Source: Candidatus Bathyarchaeota archaeon
GTDB lineage: Archaea > Thermoproteota > Bathyarchaeia > Bathyarchaeales > Bathycorpusculaceae
Direction of reading: 5' to 3'
NCBI GenBank assembly: GCA_026014725.1
Contig: JAOZHV010000059.1
Coordinates: 273,558 to 337,557, forward strand
DNA length: 64,000 nt
The notes under the pieces were generated by a model that searched no databases, had not been told where the DNA came from, and worked only from the letters and a program-made list of their open reading frames with translations. Below are positions 44,157 through 53,089 of the stretch, piece after piece (the stretch's first letter is position 1; each line of letters begins with the position of its first letter). The position numbers and the translations under genes were made by a program.

Positions 44157-44978
44157 TCAATGTTTTTGTTCGATAAACGGCGATAATTTAGCATTCAAGT
44201 AAAGGTCGGTTTCATTCACTAACGGAGTAACTTGGGGCTTACCGACAAATGAGGCTGACACATTTGCCTTAATGCCATAGACTGCTTCTATGTTTTTTTC
44301 AGTAAGCACCTCCTCAGGCGTACCGAGGGCGTAAATGCAGCCGTTTTTAAGCATAAGCATACGGTCAGAGAATCGGCTTGCCAAATTCAAGTCATGCATA
44401 GAAACGACAACAGAACGCTCTTTGCTTTGCGCCAAACCTTTGAGCATACAAAGTATCTCTAATTGATGTTTAATGTCAAGTGAACTGGTAGGTTCATCAA
44501 GCAACATGAGTTTAGGCTGCTGAGCGAGAGCACGGGCTATGATAACTTTTTGCTGTTCCCCACCGCTGAGTTCATTGAAGTGGCGCATAGCCAGATGACC
44601 GATGCCCAAGAAATCAAGCATTTCAGCAACTATATCGTTGTCACGTTCACCGATGTTCCAGTGAATGTATGGCTTTCTTCCCATCAAAACCACGTCAAAA
44701 ACGGTAAAGGGAAAAGTGCTTGTTGAGTTCTGCGGGACATACCCCATAAGCATGGATAACTGCTTAATAGTGAGTTTGTTTGCATCTTGACCATCAATTA
44801 GCACAGTATTCTGTTTTGTTTTCAAGATGCGATTAAGGCATTTCAGCATAGTACTTTTGCCAGAGCCGTTTGGGCCAACAATGCTCAGCATTTCGCCTAG
44901 CCCCATTTCGAACTCTATATTTTTCAGAATTGGAACTGAAGCATAGTTGAATGAAAGTTTGTTTATGGTCAGTTTCAA
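44157..44978 (-). CDS. btuD: cobalamin/iron-chelate ABC transporter ATPase
   Basis: A 273-residue ATPase of the FecE/BtuD group. Walker A is GPNGSGKSTMLK, the signature is ELSGGEQQKVIIARALAQ, Walker B is LMLLDEPTSSLD, and the H-loop is VSMHDLNLASRFSD. The C-terminus has GTPEEVLTEKNIEAVYGIKA, typical of this group. It overlaps btuC by 4 bp (ATGA) and precedes cobN by 12 bp. Confidence 0.93.
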   Translation of the reverse strand: MKLTINKLSFNYASVPILKNIEFEMGLGEMLSIVGPNGSGKSTMLKCLNRILKTKQNTVLIDGQDANKLTIKQLSMLMGYVPQNSTSTFPFTVFDVVLMGRKPYIHWNIGERDNDIVAEMLDFLGIGHLAMRHFNELSGGEQQKVIIARALAQQPKLMLLDEPTSSLDIKHQLEILCMLKGLAQSKERSVVVSMHDLNLASRFSDRMLMLKNGCIYALGTPEEVLTEKNIEAVYGIKANVSASFVGKPQVTPLVNETDLYLNAKLSPFIEQKH

Positions 44979-46051
44979 CCGAATGTTCTCCTCCTTTTAC
45001 TTATCAGAAGATAAATGAAGAATGGGACACCAAGCAAAGAAGTTAAAATTCCAACCGGAAGCTCGGTAGGCATGATTACAAGCCGCGCCACAGTATCGGA
45101 AGCAAGAAGCATAAATGCACCAACACCAACGCTGCAAGGGATAAGGTATCGGTGGTCGCTGCCAAGAAACATTCGCGCAATATGGGGAGCAATCAAATCT
45201 ACAAAACCTATGATACCAGTGAAGGCTATTATGCTGGCTGTGGCGATTGTCTCCAAAAGCATATTTATGGTTAGAACACGCTTGGAGTTGACACCTAAAC
45301 TTGTTGCTACATCTTCACCCATGCTCATGATATTGATATTCCAAGATTGGGTCATCATAAGAACAATCGCGATTGCCACGATTGGCAAACAAATCATGAT
45401 TTTTTCCCAAGTTGCCGTATAGAGACCGCCTAGAAGCCAAAAGACAATGGCGCTTACAGCTTTATCCTCAGGTGCTATATACTGAATCAGAGATAGAAGG
45501 GCAGAAAAGAGAAAACCAACAGCAACACCAGCCAAAATTACTGTTTCTGAGGACATTCCACGAATGCGGGCGATTGAATAAACGATTATCATAGCAAGTA
45601 AACAGAACATGAAAGCGTTACCGATAACCAAGTATCCGCCGACAAAGGAGATTACGCCTATTCCGAAAACTATAGCCAACGCAGCGCCGAACCCTGCTGC
45701 TGAAGAAATTCCCAAAACATAAGATGAAACAAGGGGATTACGCAAGACGCCCTGCATGGTCACTCCTGCGGCAGCAAGCCCTGCTCCAGCTATTAATGCT
45801 AATACAATACGTGGAAAGCGTATATCCCATATTATAGTCTGAGCTAAAGGAGAACCTGGGTCGAGGTTTAAAAACGGAAAAGTATGTGAAACAATAACTT
45901 GGAATGCTTCGGGCAGACGCGGAGAACCTGCGCCAAAGCTTATTGAAACAATCATTGTGATAATAACTGCTATAAAAACAGAGAAAATTGCAAGAAGCTT
46001 CCGCTTCTTACCTTTATTGTAAAGTTTCTTGAGTTCTGTTTTTGTGGTCAT
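44975..46051 (-). CDS. btuC: cobalamin/iron-chelate ABC transporter permease (FecCD family)
   Basis: A 358-residue permease of the BtuC/FecCD family with about ten membrane helices. Conserved sequences are RFPRIVLALIAGAGLAAAGVTMQGVLRNPLVSSYVLGISS (read in parts), GLYTATWEKI and AFTGIIGFVDLIAPHIARM. The last one contacts the ATPase. Overlaps with both neighbours (4 bp each) show co-translation. Confidence 0.94.
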   Translation of the reverse strand: MTTKTELKKLYNKGKKRKLLAIFSVFIAVIITMIVSISFGAGSPRLPEAFQVIVSHTFPFLNLDPGSPLAQTIIWDIRFPRIVLALIAGAGLAAAGVTMQGVLRNPLVSSYVLGISSAAGFGAALAIVFGIGVISFVGGYLVIGNAFMFCLLAMIIVYSIARIRGMSSETVILAGVAVGFLFSALLSLIQYIAPEDKAVSAIVFWLLGGLYTATWEKIMICLPIVAIAIVLMMTQSWNINIMSMGEDVATSLGVNSKRVLTINMLLETIATASIIAFTGIIGFVDLIAPHIARMFLGSDHRYLIPCSVGVGAFMLLASDTVARLVIMPTELPVGILTSLLGVPFFIYLLISKRRRTFG

Positions 46052-47283
46052 GGATACGCAAACGTCCCTGCTATGCTAGTTCCGAAAAACTTTTGATTAA
46101 GCTCTTGATTAACAGTTGCTGGGTCTATGTCTGAGAAAAGGCTTGGTTGAAGCCACTTTGCCCAGTAGAGGTAGCCGACTATGCCTCGCACACCGCTTCT
46201 GGCGTAAAAGTCACAGATGTAGACCCGCCCATACTTAATTGCGTCAACGTTTTGAAGTGCTGGTCTGCTGAGTATCTCGTTTCTTGCCGCTATGAAGTCA
46301 TTTATATTATGCGACGGACTGAAAATCATAGAAATCATTACTGAAGGATTTTGCTCTACAATGAATTCAATACTTAGCGTGGGGGAGTAAACTGTTTGGT
46401 TTTCAGCAATGTTGATTCCACCAGCTTGGTATACGCTCGCAGTAACAAAAGTTCGGCCATAGTCGTACCAGTCAAGCCAGGTTTTAACTAGTTGGGCAGA
46501 GGATAAGGAGAATATGCGGTCTTTAACGAGTTTGTTATAATACTGCGCCCATTCTTTGTATTCGGTTACCTTGTCTTGGTGACCCACTATTGGAACAAGG
46601 TCTTGCATTAATTTGCAAGTGAAGTCTATGGCTGTTGGCGAATCATACAGTTCTTGTTTAGTCATCTGGGAAGGATTGGTGGGCTCAGGTGTTGTTGTGT
46701 CAATAATGTAAACGGGTATTCCAGCGTTTTTAAGCTGCGCATAAGAGGTAGGATTGTACGGTAACATTGAACTGGCAAATATGACATCGGGGTCAAGTGT
46801 TATAAGCGCCTCGACGTTTGGTGCATAATCATTCTCGCCAAATGAAGGCACGCTTAGAATAGATGGCGGCATTGTGCAACTGTCAGTTCTTCCGACAATC
46901 AAACTTTGGGCGCCCATGGCACAAAGAATTTCTGCGGTACCTCCATCAAGCGCAGCAATACGTTTCACTGGAAGCTGTATGGTCATAGTGTTTCCCGCAC
47001 CATCGGTAACGGTGACATTTGTAGGACTTGGTGTAGGTGATGCTGTGGGGCTCGTGGTTGGCGAAGCTGTCGGCGAACCTGTAGGGCTCGGAGTAGGGCT
47101 TGAGGTAGGTGTTGACGTAGGCGTAACTGTGGAACTTGGAGTTGGTGTAGGTGACGGCGAAGAAGAACCATTTGAGAAATAGAGGCTGTATGTGCCGTAA
47201 GCGGTAGCAGATAAAATTAATGCTATAAGAACTATTGCGATAATTGTAGTATTTCTGTTCAGTTTCTTCACCTCCTTAGTCAT
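46048..47283 (-). CDS. btuF: cobalamin/iron-chelate substrate-binding protein with Ser/Thr/Pro linker
   Basis: A 411-residue extracytoplasmic binding protein. An N-terminal membrane anchor (TIIAIVLIALILSATAYGTY) is followed by a low-complexity Pro/Ser/Thr linker (about residues 36-88, repeats of SPTPSP and TASPT type). The periplasmic-binding-protein type III domain comes next (GNTMTIQLPVKRIAALDGG, LITLDPDVIFASSM, GIPVYIID). The linker should hold the binding domain away from the membrane through an S-layer-like surface. It overlaps the AAA-VWA gene upstream by 8 bp and btuC downstream by 4 bp. Confidence 0.9.
   Translation of the reverse strand: MTKEVKKLNRNTTIIAIVLIALILSATAYGTYSLYFSNGSSSPSPTPTPSSTVTPTSTPTSSPTPSPTGSPTASPTTSPTASPTPSPTNVTVTDGAGNTMTIQLPVKRIAALDGGTAEILCAMGAQSLIVGRTDSCTMPPSILSVPSFGENDYAPNVEALITLDPDVIFASSMLPYNPTSYAQLKNAGIPVYIIDTTTPEPTNPSQMTKQELYDSPTAIDFTCKLMQDLVPIVGHQDKVTEYKEWAQYYNKLVKDRIFSLSSAQLVKTWLDWYDYGRTFVTASVYQAGGINIAENQTVYSPTLSIEFIVEQNPSVMISMIFSPSHNINDFIAARNEILSRPALQNVDAIKYGRVYICDFYARSGVRGIVGYLYWAKWLQPSLFSDIDPATVNQELNQKFFGTSIAGTFAYP
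46990..47170. repeat. low-complexity tandem repeats encoding the BtuF linker
   Basis: Imperfect short repeats of GTAGG, GGTGA, GGCGA type code on the minus strand for the Ser/Thr/Pro linker of the binding protein. Such arrays change length easily by slippage, so linker length probably varies between strains. Confidence 0.6.
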
Positions 47284-49297
47284 TGTTCATGATAAGTGGT
47301 TGATCGCAAAACAGGTTGGTTCGAACCGCTGAAGCAATAGGTGCAGCGCTTAATTCTTCTAAACGAAGATATTTGCCACGCATTTCTGTGGAGATTTGCT
47401 TGACTAACCCAAAGGATATGAAGGCTTGTTCAGTATCCAAAGATAAAGATTGGATACCAGCAGAAGCGATTTCACGAGCGATACTTTTTGCTTCTTCAAC
47501 TGGATCTCCGCCATAAAGGTTCACGTTTGCGCGTCCATCAGAAACCAGAACTAACAAAGGAACCGCTTCTTTGTCTCCTCTAACATAGTTTTTGATGGTT
47601 TCCATACCAAGCTTTAATCCGTGAGCCATAGGAGTACGCCCGCCTGTTGGTAAAGAAGAGAGATACCTTTGTGCTAACTCGACACTGTTAGTGGGCGGCA
47701 AAACCAGTTCGGCTGTTTCTTTGCGAAACACCACCATGCCAACTCGATCACGACGTTGATAAGCATCAAGCAGTAATGATAAAACCGCTCCCTTAGTTGC
47801 AACCATCCGTTCTTCGGCACCCATAGAACCACTGGCATCAACCACGAACACGATTAAATTACCAATTTTTCTCTCCCGCACTTTCTCCCGCAGATCATAC
47901 TTTTCTAACAACAAACCATTTGGGCAGCCACCATTAGTTGCCTTACGTTGAAGCTGAAACGGTGCAGCCGCCCTCAAGGTTGCATCAAAAGCTAAATCCT
48001 CAATTTTGCCCTTCGGAAGGGTACTATCTACATATCTGCCAGTCTTGGAAGCACTCAGAGTTTTTGACCGCCTGCCTGCCCCACTGCGTTGAACTTCATC
48101 TAAAACGGGCACCGAGAGAGGCTTTACCGCATATGGAGAATCTGCCTCAAAAACCTGCTCTCGCCCAGAATCCTCTTCCTCAGACCTCTCTTCAGGAGTG
48201 TTGTCGTGGTTGTCGCTTGGAGGAACAGGATTCTGGGGAGAGTTTTGTTGCGGTTTCTGTTTGCTTTGATTCCATTTTTGTAAACTTTCTTGGATTTGCT
48301 GTTGCTCGAGCTTTGGTTCTTCAAAAGGCTGACGACGATGGCGGTGTGGAAGCGCTAACTCAGCTGCCTCTTTGATGTCCTCTTCAATAACTTCTGATCG
48401 TCCCTTGTAAGCAGCGATGGTACAAGCAGTCTTGTATAGCGTTATGTCAGCTCGATGACCATCAACTGCAAAGTCGATACAGATTTGAGTGATTAAATCA
48501 AGCATTTCGTCACTTAATTTAACCTTAGGTAAAAGGTGACTAGCTTCCACAATCTTTTGACGAAGCTTTTCCTGAATACCGCGTTGAGACTCAACGAAAG
48601 CTGAGGGGTCGGTTTCGAAGGCAACACGTCTTCTCACTATTTCCGCTCTAGCCTCACGATATGGAATGCCTTTAACTTCAACCGAAAGCGCGAAACGGTC
48701 CAACAATTGCGGACGAAGCTCTCCCTCCTCAGGGTTCATGGTGCCGACCAAAACGAACTGTGCTGGATGTCTAAAGGAGACACCTTCGCGCTCTACAAAG
48801 TTAACGCCCATGGCGGCGGCATCAAGCAAGACATCTACAAGGTGGTCGTCAAGCAGGTTTACTTCATCGATGTACAGGATGTTGCGATTGGCTTTTGCAA
48901 GAATTCCTGGGTCGAAATGCTTCTCGCCTGTTTTGATTGCTTTTTCTATATCAATTGTGCCTACAAGTCTGTCTTCTGTGGCGCCTACAGGTAGCTCCAC
49001 TACAGTCACTGGGCGTTTAGTTATTGAAAGTTTTTCGCCTTTGGCTACTTTAGTGCTACAAGAATCACACATGTCCTTTATATGTGTAGGGTCACAGTGG
49101 AAAGGGCAGTCAGATACTACATCAATTTCAGGCAGGAGGTTAGCTAAGGCACGAACAACCAGCGATTTGCCTGTTCCTTTTTCTCCTCGCAAGAGGGCAC
49201 CGCCAATTTTTGGGTTGATAACGTTTAGAACCAGCGCCAGTTTCATTTTTTCTTGGCCAACAATGGCACTGAATGGGTAAACCATTTTGTCTTGCAC
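47276..49297 (-). CDS. fused ChlI/ChlD-type AAA+ and VWA chelatase subunit
   Basis: A 673-residue protein. The N-terminal AAA+ module resembles BchI/ChlI: Walker A LLRGEKGTGKSLVVRAL, ILYIDEVNLLDDHLVDVLLDAAA for Walker B, and VLVGTMNPEEGELRPQLLDRF. A Pro/Gln/acidic linker follows (KQKPQQNSPQNPVPPSDN), then a C-terminal VWA domain with the MIDAS motif FVVDASGSMGAEERM and LVSDGRANVNLYGG. It is the ATPase motor for CobN. A CDPTHIKDMCDSC cysteine cluster is inserted in the AAA part. The start is GTG 49297 with GAGG nine bases upstream. It is the first gene of the operon and overlaps btuF by 8 bp. Confidence 0.92.
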   Translation of the reverse strand: MQDKMVYPFSAIVGQEKMKLALVLNVINPKIGGALLRGEKGTGKSLVVRALANLLPEIDVVSDCPFHCDPTHIKDMCDSCSTKVAKGEKLSITKRPVTVVELPVGATEDRLVGTIDIEKAIKTGEKHFDPGILAKANRNILYIDEVNLLDDHLVDVLLDAAAMGVNFVEREGVSFRHPAQFVLVGTMNPEEGELRPQLLDRFALSVEVKGIPYREARAEIVRRRVAFETDPSAFVESQRGIQEKLRQKIVEASHLLPKVKLSDEMLDLITQICIDFAVDGHRADITLYKTACTIAAYKGRSEVIEEDIKEAAELALPHRHRRQPFEEPKLEQQQIQESLQKWNQSKQKPQQNSPQNPVPPSDNHDNTPEERSEEEDSGREQVFEADSPYAVKPLSVPVLDEVQRSGAGRRSKTLSASKTGRYVDSTLPKGKIEDLAFDATLRAAAPFQLQRKATNGGCPNGLLLEKYDLREKVRERKIGNLIVFVVDASGSMGAEERMVATKGAVLSLLLDAYQRRDRVGMVVFRKETAELVLPPTNSVELAQRYLSSLPTGGRTPMAHGLKLGMETIKNYVRGDKEAVPLLVLVSDGRANVNLYGGDPVEEAKSIAREIASAGIQSLSLDTEQAFISFGLVKQISTEMRGKYLRLEELSAAPIASAVRTNLFCDQPLIMNND

Positions 49298-49328
49298 TTT
49301 GATTTTCCTCGGTTGGTTGGATTATCCA

Positions 49329-49402
49329 AGGTTGATTAGCCAATTTATCTAATAAACTTTGGTTAAATTAAAGTTAATATCAGGTTGATAAACCGAGGTT
49401 AA
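49329..49402 (-). promoter_or_regulatory. array of five GGTTRA-like direct repeats upstream of the corrinoid operon
   Basis: Heptamers AGGTTGA (49329), TGGTTAA (49360), AAGTTAA (49371), AGGTTGA (49382) and AGGTTAA (49396) lie in one orientation with start spacings of 31, 11, 11 and 14 bp, close to helical phasing. On the transcribed (minus) strand the unit reads TYAACCT. They lie 30-105 bp before the GTG of the first gene. This fits an operator array for a regulator responding to cobalt, nickel or B12. No cobalamin riboswitch box was seen. Confidence 0.45.
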
Positions 49403-49546
49403 CTAGTAGCACCTAATGCTTGCAAAATACAACAATCGCCCGTCCAATTCCCGTCTCTTGGAAATTTCTCTTGGAGAACTTGCCTGTAGTTTTAATATTT
49501 TTGTTATTTACCAACAAAAAGAAAAAGGAAGAAACAAAAAACGAGT

Positions 49547-49927
49547 TTACGCTACATTTTCCAGTTTTTTCACCGTAATGCACGCGACTTTGAGCTCTTT
49601 TTGCAGTGCTTTTTCGGATGCGACTTTTTCGCACAGGATAGTGTTATCGTCTTGGCATGTTAGTGTGTAACCATTCTGCTCAAGCTTTTTTAGGCAGGCC
49701 AAGGCGCGTTCAAGGAAGACGATGTCTACTTTGCTACAGGCTGGGCACATGTTAATGATGACTTCAACAAAAAAGGTTGGCTGTTGAGCAGACGGCGAAG
49801 ATAATCGTGCGCCTACACCTACTCGGCACTTGACGGTTTTGGTTATGGGTTGGTAAGCTTCTTTATGTTCAGAAGCTTTGGCTACATTTATCAGGATTTT
49901 AGTGTTGATTTTCTCGTTTAGCACCAT
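49547..49927 (-). CDS. hypothetical protein with CPAC motif
   Basis: A 126-residue protein, not recognised. It starts MVLNEKINTKILINVA and contains FFVEVIINMCPACSKVDIVFLERAL and a further ALACLKKLEQNGYTLTCQD. The CPAC could be redox-active or bind metal. The ATG at 49927 lies 22 bp after the stop of the ABC-2 permease gene and is preferred to a TTG five codons earlier. It is the third gene of the exporter operon. The DNA before 49547 is T-rich on the + strand and may terminate nothing, as the gene runs left. Confidence 0.55.
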   Translation of the reverse strand: MVLNEKINTKILINVAKASEHKEAYQPITKTVKCRVGVGARLSSPSAQQPTFFVEVIINMCPACSKVDIVFLERALACLKKLEQNGYTLTCQDDNTILCEKVASEKALQKELKVACITVKKLENVA

Positions 49928-49949
49928 GTTTTTGCATCTCAACGACGGT

Positions 49950-51116
49950 TTAGAGCTTGAAGTACTTGTCGTACAGCACGATGCCGACTGCCAAGATAGC
50001 TACACATGAAACCGACACGACCGTGAAATCGAACAGTACAGTTTGGCTGGTGATTGCGGCGCCCCGAAGGAACAGTGACGTTAAGGCGTCTGTGACGTAG
50101 TAGCTGGGCACGAACTTGCCTGCCATCTGCGCTACGCCAGAGAGTGATGCGCCGACGAACGTGCCAAGGAATAGCTGTGGAAGCACGAACAGGAAGCTCA
50201 ATCCAGTGGCTGCACCTGACGATTTTGAGATGGTGGCGGTGATTAAGCCAAAGCCCACGTTTGAGAGGCTGAACAATAACACCAGCATGAAAGCTACTAT
50301 GTAGGCGTCTGCGCCGATTGTTGGTCTAAAGCCCATAACGTAAATCATTGCGAACACTAAGACCGCTTGAATCAACGCTATCACCATATAAGAGATAACT
50401 TGGCTTGCCATGAACTCTGTAGGTGAGGTCGGAGTTATGCGGATGCGTTTCATCATGCCGTTTTCGCGGTCGGTGGTGAAAGATTGGGCAACCATCATGA
50501 TGAGGAATATTGACGCGAATGTAAACATGCCTGGAGCGATGAAGTCAAGGACAGATGACTGCTTTTCAACTTCCACAAGTGAAGCAGTTTGTAGTTGTAC
50601 TGGGCTTTGGGGTGCTTGCTGAGCGGGATTTACTATGCTGCTCAAAACCTGCTGGATGATTGGTGGCACAGCTTGGGTTGCAATCATTGAGCCTTTATCG
50701 AGGTATAGTGGAACGGTTGTGTTAACCCAACTGGTGGGAGTGTTTGGCGCTGCTTTATAGGATGCAATGCTGTTGCTGAAGTCAGCTGGAACCACTATTA
50801 TGGCTTGGATTTTTCCTTGGCTTAAATCCAGCTGGGCAGTCTGATTGTCACCGTAAACACTAAGGTTAATGATTGACATATTCGAGAGTGCATCAGTGAA
50901 TGCTTGCGACCACTGCTGATTGCCGCCTGCATCAAGGTTTACAACACCAATTTGATAAGTTACCGTTTGCTCTCCACTGAAGCCGCCGCCAAATGATGCA
51001 CCAAACGCAAAAACAAACACTATAGGGAACAGAAATATCATGAAGAGGACTGCTGGGTCACGGATGGTTTTCTTCATTTCTTTTTTGGTTAACGCTAAAA
51101 CTCGTTGCAGCTTCAT
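49950..51116 (-). CDS. ABC-2 type exporter permease with large extracytoplasmic loop
   Basis: A 388-residue permease of the YhgE/YbhR-like ABC-2 group. One N-terminal helix (PAVLFMIFLFPIVFVFAFGASF) is followed by a long external domain (residues about 50-190, including NLDAGGNQQWSQAFTDAL). Five helices follow (FTFASIFLIMMVAQSFTTD, YMVIALIQAVLVFAMIYVM and others). RENGMMKRIRITPTSPTEF is the typical cytoplasmic loop. The ATG directly follows the ATPase stop (TAA, ATG). Drug, lipid or antibiotic efflux is the family norm. Confidence 0.9.
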   Translation of the reverse strand: MKLQRVLALTKKEMKKTIRDPAVLFMIFLFPIVFVFAFGASFGGGFSGEQTVTYQIGVVNLDAGGNQQWSQAFTDALSNMSIINLSVYGDNQTAQLDLSQGKIQAIIVVPADFSNSIASYKAAPNTPTSWVNTTVPLYLDKGSMIATQAVPPIIQQVLSSIVNPAQQAPQSPVQLQTASLVEVEKQSSVLDFIAPGMFTFASIFLIMMVAQSFTTDRENGMMKRIRITPTSPTEFMASQVISYMVIALIQAVLVFAMIYVMGFRPTIGADAYIVAFMLVLLFSLSNVGFGLITATISKSSGAATGLSFLFVLPQLFLGTFVGASLSGVAQMAGKFVPSYYVTDALTSLFLRGAAITSQTVLFDFTVVSVSCVAILAVGIVLYDKYFKL

Positions 51117-51860
51117 TTAGATTTCCTCCCTCATGTTGCGTCCCGTGAGTTGAATGAAGACTTCTTCGAGGTTTTTGACGCGGTTTTCTGCTATAAGCTC
51201 TTTAGGCGTGCCCAGCGCGATGAGTTTGCCGTGATCAATTATGCCTACTCTGTCGCAGAGTTCCTGTGCTTCTTCCATAGCGTGGGTAGTTAAGATGACG
51301 GTTTTGCCCCTGCTTTTTTGGTCTTTAATAAAATCCCAAACGGCATGGCGCGACTGCGGATCCATCGCTACCGTGGGTTCGTCTAAGAAAGCGATTTCTG
51401 GGTCATGAATCAACGCTAATGCAAGGCTTAGTCTGCGTTTCATTCCGCCGCTGTACTTGCTGGCTTTGCGTTTTGCGTCCTCTGCTAAGCCCATTTTGTC
51501 TAGTAGCATGTCGCGTCTTGTTTTGAGGGTTTTTTTGTCTAGCGTGTGCAGGTTGCCGAAAAGCTCAAGGTTTTCAACTGCGGTAAGGTATGGGTAGATT
51601 GCTGTTTCTTGAGTGCATACGCTGATGAGTTCTTTGACTTTGGCTGTGTCTTTTTGTACGTCGTAGCCGAGGATTTGGGCTGAGCCACCTGTGGGTTTGA
51701 TGAGTCCACAGAGAATGTTTATGGTGGTAGTTTTGCCTGCTCCGTTTGGTCCAAGTAGTCCGAAAAGTTCGCCTTTGCTGATTTGCAGTGTAAGGTTGTC
51801 TACGGCAGTTTTGTCTTCAAATTTTTTTGTTAAATTTTCTATTATTAATGCAAATGCCAT
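51117..51860 (-). CDS. ABC exporter ATPase
   Basis: A 247-residue ATPase. Walker A is GPNGAGKTTT, the signature is YSGGMKRRLSLALALIHDPE, Walker B is IAFLDEPTVAMD and the H-loop is LTTHAMEEAQELCD. It is of the CcmA/DrrA type and lacks a long C-terminal extension. It pairs with the permease encoded immediately downstream. The Lrp-type regulator gene lies 130 bp upstream on the same strand. Confidence 0.92.
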   Translation of the reverse strand: MAFALIIENLTKKFEDKTAVDNLTLQISKGELFGLLGPNGAGKTTTINILCGLIKPTGGSAQILGYDVQKDTAKVKELISVCTQETAIYPYLTAVENLELFGNLHTLDKKTLKTRRDMLLDKMGLAEDAKRKASKYSGGMKRRLSLALALIHDPEIAFLDEPTVAMDPQSRHAVWDFIKDQKSRGKTVILTTHAMEEAQELCDRVGIIDHGKLIALGTPKELIAENRVKNLEEVFIQLTGRNMREEI

Positions 51861-51990
51861 TTTGAATCCCTGATAGAGTATAAGGCTGTTTGTGAATTTA
51901 GGTTCTTGTTTACCTGTTGCTTGAAGAAAATGAATGCAGAAGGCTAAGAAAGTCTCTTTTTTTCACTAACTAATTAAAGAATTGAACAAG

Positions 51991-52884
51991 CTATAGGAAT
52001 TGGTCGCGCCAATAATTAAAAACATAACCTGTGTAGATGACGTTTGGCGCAACCGATTGCACCGTGGGTTCCTGCTCCAAGCTTTCCCGAAGTTCTTTAA
52101 CTTCTTTGCTGGTTGGACACCAAGTCATAAAAAGGTATTCGTTGGGTATATTGCTAAAGCCCCAGTAAAACAGCGTGTTTGGGTAATACTTTCCCAGAAT
52201 CAGATTTGATATGTTCTTGTCAACGTCAGGCTTCAACTGTACATGAAAAGCGCTAATTATGTCGTTGGACGCGTCAGGGTACCACTCGATGGATAATTCA
52301 ATCAGGAAATTCTTTATCATGCGGTCAAGTCTACGGCGAGCTGTTTTAGCTGAAACTCCAATTTCCTCGGCGACATAAGCTATGGGTTTACGGGAGTTAT
52401 CTTTTAGGCTACGGATGATTTTGTAGTCCAAGTTACAGAGGTCGGTTTCGATTTCAAGAGCTTTCAGGTTTGGCGGCATGGGTGAAGTTGTTATTCCCAC
52501 GTTTGGTTCAGGCATGTGGGCGGTTTGTTTGATGAAGTTGACAAGCGGTTCGAGTTCAGCTATGTGTTTAAGGTAAGCGCCGATATAGAGGACGTTGCCG
52601 CCGCCTACAGCGAACCAGTAGATTGAGCCGTGGTTTTCAAGTTTAGGTTTCAAATTGCGGATGGAGTTGGCCCTTGAAGTGCCGATGAGTAAGATGTGGA
52701 TTGCGTTTTGCACCAAGATGCTTGGTCTTGCAGTGAACTTGCGTATTATGCCCCTGTCGATTAAGTCTTGGATGCGGTTGTGAACAGCGGTTACTGAAAG
52801 GTTCAGTTTCTCTGCCAATTCACGATAGGAGAGCCTAGAGTTCGCAAGCAACATCATGCATAGTATAACGTCTGTTTTGTCCAC
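51991..52884 (-). CDS. Lrp/AsnC-type regulator with two winged helices
   Basis: A 297-residue protein. The first AsnC-type helix-turn-helix is ILCMMLLANSRLSYRELAEKLNLSVTAVHNRI (read in parts), then a ligand-sensing region (INWF-like FAVGGGNVLYIGAYLK). A second helix-turn-helix follows, CNLDYKIIRSLKDNSRKPIAYVAEEIGVSAKTARRRLDRM (read in parts), and a second sensing region. Such double-domain Lrp-like proteins are common in archaea. The start is GTG 52884. It may control the ABC exporter operon downstream; this is contextual. Confidence 0.85.
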   Translation of the reverse strand: MDKTDVILCMMLLANSRLSYRELAEKLNLSVTAVHNRIQDLIDRGIIRKFTARPSILVQNAIHILLIGTSRANSIRNLKPKLENHGSIYWFAVGGGNVLYIGAYLKHIAELEPLVNFIKQTAHMPEPNVGITTSPMPPNLKALEIETDLCNLDYKIIRSLKDNSRKPIAYVAEEIGVSAKTARRRLDRMIKNFLIELSIEWYPDASNDIISAFHVQLKPDVDKNISNLILGKYYPNTLFYWGFSNIPNEYLFMTWCPTSKEVKELRESLEQEPTVQSVAPNVIYTGYVFNYWRDQFL

Positions 52885-53016
52885 TGTTTTTAGCCTAAAA
52901 TCATTTTATATAATCACTACTTAAAGACTTAGCGTAAATAATACAAATCTGAGTAAGACATTAACGTTCATTATGGTAAATAGCCACAAACAACAAAAAC
53001 CCACGAGAGTTCTCAG

Positions 53017-53089
53017 TAGCCCGGGAGAGATTCGAACTCTCGTCGGCGGGTCCAAAGCCCGCTATGCTTGACCACTACACCACCGGGCT
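53017..53089 (-). tRNA. tRNA-Gln (anticodon TTG)
   Basis: The minus strand folds into a cloverleaf. The acceptor stem AGCCCGG pairs with CCGGGCT, the anticodon stem GCGGG pairs with CCCGC around the loop CTTTGGA (anticodon TTG), and the T arm is AGAG-TTCGAAT-CTCT. No intron is present and CCA is not encoded; the discriminator base is A. The gene lies between the Lrp-type regulator and TFB, with a T-rich stretch nearby. Confidence 0.95.

Noticed and set aside
46990..47170. CRISPR-like periodic repeats
   Set aside because: The repeats are short, imperfect and coding (Ser/Thr/Pro linker), with no unique spacers of constant length.
46874..47182. 102-codon Gly/Val-repeat + strand ORF
   Set aside because: Antisense of the Ser/Thr/Pro linker repeats of the binding-protein gene.
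49298..49546. Possible cobalamin riboswitch upstream of the corrinoid operon
   Set aside because: No B12-box sequence or pseudoknot arrangement was found; only direct-repeat motifs are present.
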